Part shown: piece by piece, positions 45,581 through 50,712 of the stretch
Layout: each line of letters starts with the position of its first letter
Numbering within the stretch: position 1 is the first letter of the stretch
NCBI RefSeq assembly: GCF_001641635.1
Contig: NZ_LUUB01000062.1
Span: 111,902-162,613, forward strand
Direction of reading: 5' to 3'
Source: Bradyrhizobium centrolobii
Lineage (GTDB): Bacteria > Pseudomonadota > Alphaproteobacteria > Rhizobiales > Xanthobacteraceae
Length of the DNA stretch: 50,712 nucleotides
Notes under the pieces: generated by a model
What the model was told of the DNA's origin: nothing
Seen by the model: only the letters and a program-made list of their open reading frames with translations
The model's database searches: none
Translations under genes and position numbers: made by a program

Positions 45581-48259
45581 ATGGCTGAGAAGAACTGGCA
45601 CGCGGGCAGCACGATTCTGATTCCTGTGCAGGCTGTTGTGTGTCTGGCGGCTGCCCCTGCGCGCGCCTTTGCGCTGTCGGACCAGTTCGCCCCGCCGGGC
45701 TATATCGGCAGGCTTGATCCCAACGTGATCTGGGAAGCCCTGATCGGGGGCATTGTCGTCTGCTCGTTCCTGGCCGCGATTGCGCTGTGGATTCACTCCG
45801 CGCTGCGCCGGGCCAAGCGGACGCAGTTGCGGCGCAACGCCTTCGTCTCTTCCGCCATGAACAATCTCAACCAGGGCGTGGTGATGACGGATGCGCAGCG
45901 GCGCATCATCTTCTGCAACGACCGCTACCTCGAGCTCTACGGGCTGTCGCGGTCTGATCTCTGGGCCGACATGACCGGCCACGATATCCTCAGGCTCCGG
46001 CGTGACCGCGGGGTCCTCGGCGTCTCCGACGACGAGTTCTACGAGAAGGCGGCAAGCCCTAACGGCCTGATCACCGAGCTGCCGGACGGGGGCGCCATCC
46101 TTGTCAAATATTTCGTGCTGCCGAACGGCGGCTCGGTGGCCACTCATCTCGACGTCAGCGAGCAGCGCAGGCTGTCGCGGCAGCTCGCCTCCACCAAGCA
46201 GTTCCTGGAATCGGTGCTGGACAACGTGCCGGCCTGCGTCGCCGCAAAGAACATCGAGGACGGCCGCTACATCTTCGCGAACAGCGCCTATGAGCGGTTC
46301 TGGGGCTTCTCGCGGGATTACGTCGTCGGCAAGAACGCGCGGGAGCTGTTCGCGCCTGCCTCGGCCGCCACCATCGAGGCGACCGACCGGGCAGCGCTCG
46401 AGGCGGCCGACCGGCAGTACCGCAACCAGTTCGAGGTCGAGCACGGATCCGCGCGACGCATGGTTGCGTCGATCCGGATCGTGGTCCGCAACGAGAGCAA
46501 CCAGCCGGAATTCCTGCTGGTGGTGTTCGAGGACATCACCGACCGGCGCTCGTTGTCGCAGGAGCTGGAGAGCACCAAGAAATTCCTCGAGCTCGTGGTC
46601 GACAACATTCCGGTGGCGCTGATCGTCGAGCAGGTCAAGGACGGCCGCTACCTGCTCGCCAATCGCAGCGCGGAGACGATCCTCAACCGCAAGCGCGAGG
46701 AAGCCACGGGCCTGACCGCCTCTGACATCTTCAACGCCAAAGAGGCGAAGCTGATCATCGCGCGCGACGAGGCTGCGATCAAGAAGCGGGGGATGATCAC
46801 CGAGGAGCACCCGATCTCCACCAAGGACGGCCTGCGGCTGTTCCTCACCCGCCGCGCCACCGTGCTCAATGATGCCGGCGAACCGCAATACCTGATCAAG
46901 ACCCACGAAGACGTCACCGACCGCCGCCAGACCGAGTCGCGGATGGCGCACATGGCATATCACGACGGCCTCACCGACCTGCCGAACCGCGCCGCCTTCC
47001 TTCAGGCGTTGACCCAGATGATCGAGGCCTGCGAGGGCACCAGCGAAGAGTTCGCCGTGCTCTGCGTCGACCTCGACGGGTTGAAGGAGGTCAACGACGT
47101 CTTCGGCCATGCGCTGGGCGACAAGCTCCTGATCGAGGTGGCCCAGCGGCTCCAGGACGCCGCGCGCGGCGGCGTGGTGGCGCGCCTGTCCGGCGACGAG
47201 TTCGGCCTGATCATCGACGGCAAGCAGCCGGACGCCGGCCTTGCGCTAGCGCAGCAGCTCGGCGACGCCCTCGCCCAGGAATTCCAGATCGACGGCCGTG
47301 CGGTCCGCGCCGGCGTCACCACCGGCATGTCCATCTTCCCGCACAACGGCGCGGACGGCGCCTCGCTGCTCGCCAATGCCGGCGCGGCGCTGTTCCGCGC
47401 CAAGCAGAAGTCGCGCGGCTCGATCAGCCTCTACCAGCCCGAGATGGACCAGCAGATCCGCGACCGCCGCGTGCTGCACCAGGACCTGTCGAAGGCGATC
47501 AAGAACGGCGAACTGTCGCTCGCCTTCCAGCCGCAGGGCATCGCGGGACACAGTGTCGCCGAGAGCGAGATCATCGGGTTCGAGGCGTTGGCGCGATGGC
47601 AGCATCCGGTGCGCGGCCAGGTCTCGCCGGCCGAATTCATCCCGATCGCCGAGGAGAGCGGCCTGATCGTCGAGATGGGGGAATGGATCCTGCGCGAGGC
47701 CTGCCGCGAGGCGGCGTCATGGCCGAAGCCGCTCCAGGTCGCGGTCAACCTGTCGCCGGCGCAGTTCATGCACGGCGACGTGGTCGGGCTCGTCCATTCG
47801 ATCCTGCTCGAGACGGGCCTTGCGCCCGGACGGCTGGAGCTCGAAATCACCGAGGGCGTGCTGATCGAGGACTTTGATCGCGGCTTGGCACTGCTTCGCC
47901 GGCTGAAGGCGCTCGGCGTGCGCATCTCCATGGACGATTTCGGCAGCGGCTACTCCTCGCTGAGCTATCTCCAGGCGTTCCCGTTCGACAAGATCAAGAT
48001 CGACCGCGCCTTCGTCATCAATCTCGGCCGCAACCCGCAATCGGCGGCGATCGTCCGCGCCGTGATCGATCTCGGCCACGGCCTCGAAATGTCGATCATC
48101 GCCGAAGGCGTCGAGACGCTCGACCAGCTCGCCTTCCTCGCCCGAGAGGGATGCGACGGCGTGCAGGGCTATCTGCTCGGCAAGCCGCTGCCGATCGGGC
48201 AGTATGCCGGCCTCGTCGGCCGCGCCGAGACAATGGAGCTTGCGCTCAAGACCGGCTAG
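45581..48259 (+). CDS. PAS-PAS-PAS-GGDEF-EAL cyclic-di-GMP protein
   Basis: An 892-residue protein. It has a possible signal or first helix (about 10-30) and a membrane helix (about 50-72), then three PAS-like sensor units (about 88-190, 205-325, 335-450). The GGDEF domain follows with SGDEF at about 537-541. An EAL domain has EALARW (Glu about 668), VNLSPAQF, LEITEGVL, DDFGSGYSSL, KIDRAF and AEGVETLDQ. The RxxD inhibitory site expected five residues before the GGDEF motif is missing (ARGG there). The phosphodiesterase site is complete; cyclase activity is possible, since SGDEF enzymes can work, but not certain. glpD starts 40 bp downstream. Confidence 0.92.
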   Translation: MAEKNWHAGSTILIPVQAVVCLAAAPARAFALSDQFAPPGYIGRLDPNVIWEALIGGIVVCSFLAAIALWIHSALRRAKRTQLRRNAFVSSAMNNLNQGVVMTDAQRRIIFCNDRYLELYGLSRSDLWADMTGHDILRLRRDRGVLGVSDDEFYEKAASPNGLITELPDGGAILVKYFVLPNGGSVATHLDVSEQRRLSRQLASTKQFLESVLDNVPACVAAKNIEDGRYIFANSAYERFWGFSRDYVVGKNARELFAPASAATIEATDRAALEAADRQYRNQFEVEHGSARRMVASIRIVVRNESNQPEFLLVVFEDITDRRSLSQELESTKKFLELVVDNIPVALIVEQVKDGRYLLANRSAETILNRKREEATGLTASDIFNAKEAKLIIARDEAAIKKRGMITEEHPISTKDGLRLFLTRRATVLNDAGEPQYLIKTHEDVTDRRQTESRMAHMAYHDGLTDLPNRAAFLQALTQMIEACEGTSEEFAVLCVDLDGLKEVNDVFGHALGDKLLIEVAQRLQDAARGGVVARLSGDEFGLIIDGKQPDAGLALAQQLGDALAQEFQIDGRAVRAGVTTGMSIFPHNGADGASLLANAGAALFRAKQKSRGSISLYQPEMDQQIRDRRVLHQDLSKAIKNGELSLAFQPQGIAGHSVAESEIIGFEALARWQHPVRGQVSPAEFIPIAEESGLIVEMGEWILREACREAASWPKPLQVAVNLSPAQFMHGDVVGLVHSILLETGLAPGRLELEITEGVLIEDFDRGLALLRRLKALGVRISMDDFGSGYSSLSYLQAFPFDKIKIDRAFVINLGRNPQSAAIVRAVIDLGHGLEMSIIAEGVETLDQLAFLAREGCDGVQGYLLGKPLPIGQYAGLVGRAETMELALKTG

Positions 48260-48299
48260 TGGTGGGCGGACGCTTGCTTCGCTCCCTCTCGACGGCTTC

Positions 48300-49760
48300 A
48301 TGGCGGATTACGACCTCGCGATCATCGGCGGCGGCCTGAACGGTGTCAGCATCGCGCGCGATGCTGCCGGCCGCGGCCTGCGCGTCATCCTGTTCGAACA
48401 GGGCGACCTGGGTGGCGCCGCGTCGTCGGCGACGCCACGGCTGATCCATGGCGATCTGTCGGTGCTGGAACGTCGCGGCTTCCGGCGCGTGCGCCGGGCG
48501 CTGGCCGAGCGCAGGACCTGGCTGTCCATTGCGCCGCATCTGGTCCGGCCGATGCGCTTCGTGATCCCCGCGCATTCCGACGAGCGCCCGCCATGGCTGC
48601 TGCGCGCCGGTTTGTTTCTTTATGACCGCCTCGCCGATCGCAGTGGCCTGCCGCCATCGACGACACTCGACATCACCCACCATCCCGTTGGCAACGCGCT
48701 CAAGCGTCTGTTCGGCACCGCCTTCGACTATTCCGACTGCGTGGTCGATGATTCCAGGCTGGTCGTGCTCACGGCGCTGGATGCAGCGGAGCGCGGCGCC
48801 GCGATTCGGACCGGGGCTCGTTGCGTGCGCGCTGACAGGACCGATATCTGGCGGCTCGCGGTGATCGATCGCGGCCATCGCCGGGTGATCACCGCCCGCG
48901 CGCTGGCCAATGCCACCGGCGGCTGGACGTCGATAGTCGCGGAGACCGTGCTGCGCCAGCCGACGCCGCCGATGGCGGCAATGCAGATGAGCCAGATCAT
49001 CGTGCCGCGGCTGTTCGAATGCGATAACGTCTATGTCTTCCAGAACAGCGACGGGCGGCTGATCTTCGTGAGCCCCTTCGAGCGCGAGTTCACGCTGATC
49101 GGCACGACCACGCACGCCTTCACGGGCGATCCGGCCATCGTGGCGATGGGTGGTGCCGACGTCACCTATCTGTGCGAGGCGGCCAGCCGCTATTTCCGCG
49201 AGCGCGTCGCGCCGACCGACGTGGTACGGACGATCTCCGGCGTCAACCTGACGCTGGCCTCAGTGCGCGGGCGGGATGGGGCGATGCTGTTCCACGCGCG
49301 CCGTCGCAAGGCGCCGCTGATCACGATGTTCGGCGGCGACGTCACCACCTCGCGCCTGCGCGCGGAGCGGGCGGTGACGAAGCTGACGCCATTCTATCCA
49401 ATGTCGCCGCGCTGGACGGCCGGCGCGGCCCTACCGGGCGGAGACTTTGCCTGGCATCGCTTCGATACCGAGGTCGACATCGCGCGCGACCGCTGGCGGT
49501 TTCTCTCGGAGCCAGAGGCGCGGCGGCTGGTCGCGGCCTATGGCACGCGATTGCCGGCGGTGCTCGGCGAGGCGAAGACCCGCTCCGAGCTTGGTCCAGC
49601 CTTCGGCACCGAGCTGACCGGCACGGAGGTGCGTTATCTGATGGACCACGAATGGGCGCGCTTCCCCGAAGACGTCCTGTGGCGCCGTTCCAAGCTCGGC
49701 CTGACCATGCCCGCGGCGGACCGGGACGCGCTCGCAGCCTTCATGGCCAACGCGACGTGA
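48300..49760 (+). CDS. glpD: Glycerol-3-phosphate dehydrogenase (GlpD)
   Basis: A 486-residue flavoenzyme that oxidises sn-glycerol-3-phosphate to dihydroxyacetone phosphate at the membrane and feeds electrons to quinone. The FAD-binding N-terminus is AIIGGGLNGVSIARDAAGRG, with SSATPRLIHGDLSVLE, GLFLYDRLADRSGLP, the NATGGWTSIV segment, PFEREFTLIGTTTHAFTGDP and MFGGDVTTSRLRAE. The ATG at 48300 gives the standard length; the frame is open to 48204 inside the upstream gene. An ABC ATPase gene follows, 74 bp away. Confidence 0.93.
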   Translation: MADYDLAIIGGGLNGVSIARDAAGRGLRVILFEQGDLGGAASSATPRLIHGDLSVLERRGFRRVRRALAERRTWLSIAPHLVRPMRFVIPAHSDERPPWLLRAGLFLYDRLADRSGLPPSTTLDITHHPVGNALKRLFGTAFDYSDCVVDDSRLVVLTALDAAERGAAIRTGARCVRADRTDIWRLAVIDRGHRRVITARALANATGGWTSIVAETVLRQPTPPMAAMQMSQIIVPRLFECDNVYVFQNSDGRLIFVSPFEREFTLIGTTTHAFTGDPAIVAMGGADVTYLCEAASRYFRERVAPTDVVRTISGVNLTLASVRGRDGAMLFHARRRKAPLITMFGGDVTTSRLRAERAVTKLTPFYPMSPRWTAGAALPGGDFAWHRFDTEVDIARDRWRFLSEPEARRLVAAYGTRLPAVLGEAKTRSELGPAFGTELTGTEVRYLMDHEWARFPEDVLWRRSKLGLTMPAADRDALAAFMANAT

Positions 49761-49765
49761 ATGAC

Positions 49766-49779
49766 CCGGTTCGAACCGG
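49766..49779. repeat. Perfect 14-bp palindrome between glpD and the ABC ATPase gene
   Basis: CCGGTTCGAACCGG is its own complement. It lies 5 bp after the glpD stop and 56 bp before the next start. Without spacer or T run it is more like a protein-binding site than a terminator. Confidence 0.6.
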
Positions 49780-49834
49780 TTGAGCAAAGGCCGATCCGCC
49801 GCTAGCGTGCGGCGGCATCGGGTTGGCAGGGAAC

Positions 49835-50712
49835 ATGGCGGAAGAATTGCCTGGAACGGAAGTCGTGGCGCATGCCGCCGGGGGAGACGTGCGTCCGGCG
49901 GCCGGTCAGCCGCTGCTGCGCATCGAGGGCATCGCCAAGACGTTTGGCACGTTCCGGGCCGTGGATGGCGTGTCGCTCGACATCAAGGCCGGCGAGTTCT
50001 TTGCGCTTCTTGGCCCCAGCGGCTGCGGCAAGACCACGCTGCTGCGCATGCTCGCCGGGTTCGAGGCGCCGGACGAGGGACGCATCCTGCTCGGCGACAA
50101 GGACATCGCGCAGGCGCTGCCGCATGAGCGCCCGGTCAACATGATGTTCCAGAGCTACGCGCTGTTTCCGCATCTGTCCGTGCACGATAACATCGCCTTC
50201 GGCCTGAAGCGCGCCGGCCTGGCGCGTGCCGACATCGCCACCCGCGTGGCGGAGATGGTGGCGCTGGTGAAGCTCGGAGGGCTGGAGAAGCGCAAGCCCG
50301 ACCAGCTTTCCGGCGGCCAGCGCCAGCGCGTGGCGCTGGCGCGCGCGCTGGCGCGGCGACCGCAGCTTCTGTTGCTCGATGAGCCGCTCGCCGCGCTCGA
50401 CAAGAAGCTGCGCGAGAGCACGCAAGTGGAGCTGATGGATCTCCAGCGCCGGCTCGGCGTGACCTTCATCATCGTCACCCACGACCAAGAGGAGGCGATG
50501 ACGATGGCGAGCCGGATCGGGGTGATGAATGCCGGCCGGCTCGATCAGGTCGCAACTCCGCGCGAACTCTACGAGGCGCCGCGCTCGCGCTGGATCGCGG
50601 AGTTCGTCGGCGACATCAATTTGTTCGACGGCGAGTTCAAACTGCGCGACGGCCATCGCCTGGTCATTGCCACCAACGGGGCGGGCACGCTGGTGGCGGG
50701 CGAGCCGCGCGA
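49835..50712 (+). CDS. Spermidine/putrescine-type ABC transporter ATPase, 5' part (runs off the window)
   Basis: 292 codons are visible from the ATG at 49835 (ribosome site CAGGGAA). The ATPase is complete: Walker A GPSGCGKT at residues 60-67, Q-loop MMFQSYALFP, signature LSGGQ at 158-162, Walker B LLLLDEP at 178-184, and H-loop VTHDQEEAM. The sequence FVGDINLFDGEF after it begins the TOBE domain, which is cut off. The sequence pattern (AVDGVSLDIKAGEFFALLGP, MLAGFEAPDEG) is that of PotA/PotG polyamine importers, although other type I importers share it. The permease and binding-protein genes would be expected downstream. Confidence 0.9.
   Translation, partial: MAEELPGTEVVAHAAGGDVRPAAGQPLLRIEGIAKTFGTFRAVDGVSLDIKAGEFFALLGPSGCGKTTLLRMLAGFEAPDEGRILLGDKDIAQALPHERPVNMMFQSYALFPHLSVHDNIAFGLKRAGLARADIATRVAEMVALVKLGGLEKRKPDQLSGGQRQRVALARALARRPQLLLLDEPLAALDKKLRESTQVELMDLQRRLGVTFIIVTHDQEEAMTMASRIGVMNAGRLDQVATPRELYEAPRSRWIAEFVGDINLFDGEFKLRDGHRLVIATNGAGTLVAGEPR

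Overview
This GC-rich window reads as a chromosomal segment of an alphaproteobacterium, most likely Bradyrhizobium or a close relative (Nitrobacteraceae). The evidence is the gene content and order: tolQRAB, pal, cpoB, tilS and ftsH in one stretch, a three-subunit proton-translocating transhydrogenase (pntAA/pntAB/pntB) next to an aa3-oxidase subunit IV, GapR, DUF1036 and DUF1244 proteins, a YdcH/DUF465 pair, an S21 protein with a Gly/Arg-rich tail, and dispersed palindromic repeats that I recall from Bradyrhizobium genomes. Assignment is by recognition only; no search was run.

Layout. 1-11.9 kb is the cell-envelope block: the 3' end of tolQ, then tolR, tolA and tolB; a membrane GGDEF-EAL protein and a FeeM/LuxI-like acyltransferase sit between tolB and pal; then pal, cpoB, tilS and ftsH. 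12-17.3 kb holds a branched-chain-amino-acid-type ABC substrate-binding gene broken by a one-base frameshift, a polytopic membrane protein, a Flp pilin, a PAP2-type phosphatase and a TetR regulator. 17.5-25.2 kb holds pyk translationally coupled to a secreted DUF1036 protein, a DUF1244 protein, gapR, a DUF1801 protein, and two periplasmic peptidoglycan enzymes (a MepK-like DUF882 peptidase and an L,D-transpeptidase). 25.5-33.1 kb holds an NtrC-family response regulator, an M3 oligopeptidase, a MazE-like/Doc-like toxin-antitoxin pair with a clear operator, ctaH-like subunit IV and the pnt operon. 33.4-38.9 kb holds a hydrolase, an NhaD/citrate-type transporter, a ChaA antiporter, a frameshifted cupin, an Ala/Pro-rich membrane-anchored protein and a TPR lipoprotein. 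38.9-44.2 kb holds rpsU, aqpZ, purE-purK, a soluble GGDEF protein and four small proteins, including two divergent YdcH-like ones. 44.2-50.7 kb holds an L-2-hydroxyglutarate oxidase-like gene, a PAS-GGDEF-EAL protein, glpD and the start of a spermidine/putrescine-type ABC ATPase that runs off the end.

Themes. Envelope maintenance dominates: Tol-Pal constriction machinery, two peptidoglycan enzymes and FtsH quality control. Three cyclic-di-GMP proteins lie within 45 kb. The points most worth checking are the c-di-GMP/acyl-signal gene pair embedded in the tol-pal cluster, a Doc-like toxin whose motif histidine is replaced by proline, two independent one-base frameshifts in otherwise intact genes, and short in-frame tandem repeats in pepF and tilS. 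I found no tRNA, rRNA operon, CRISPR array, insertion sequence, prophage or riboswitch.
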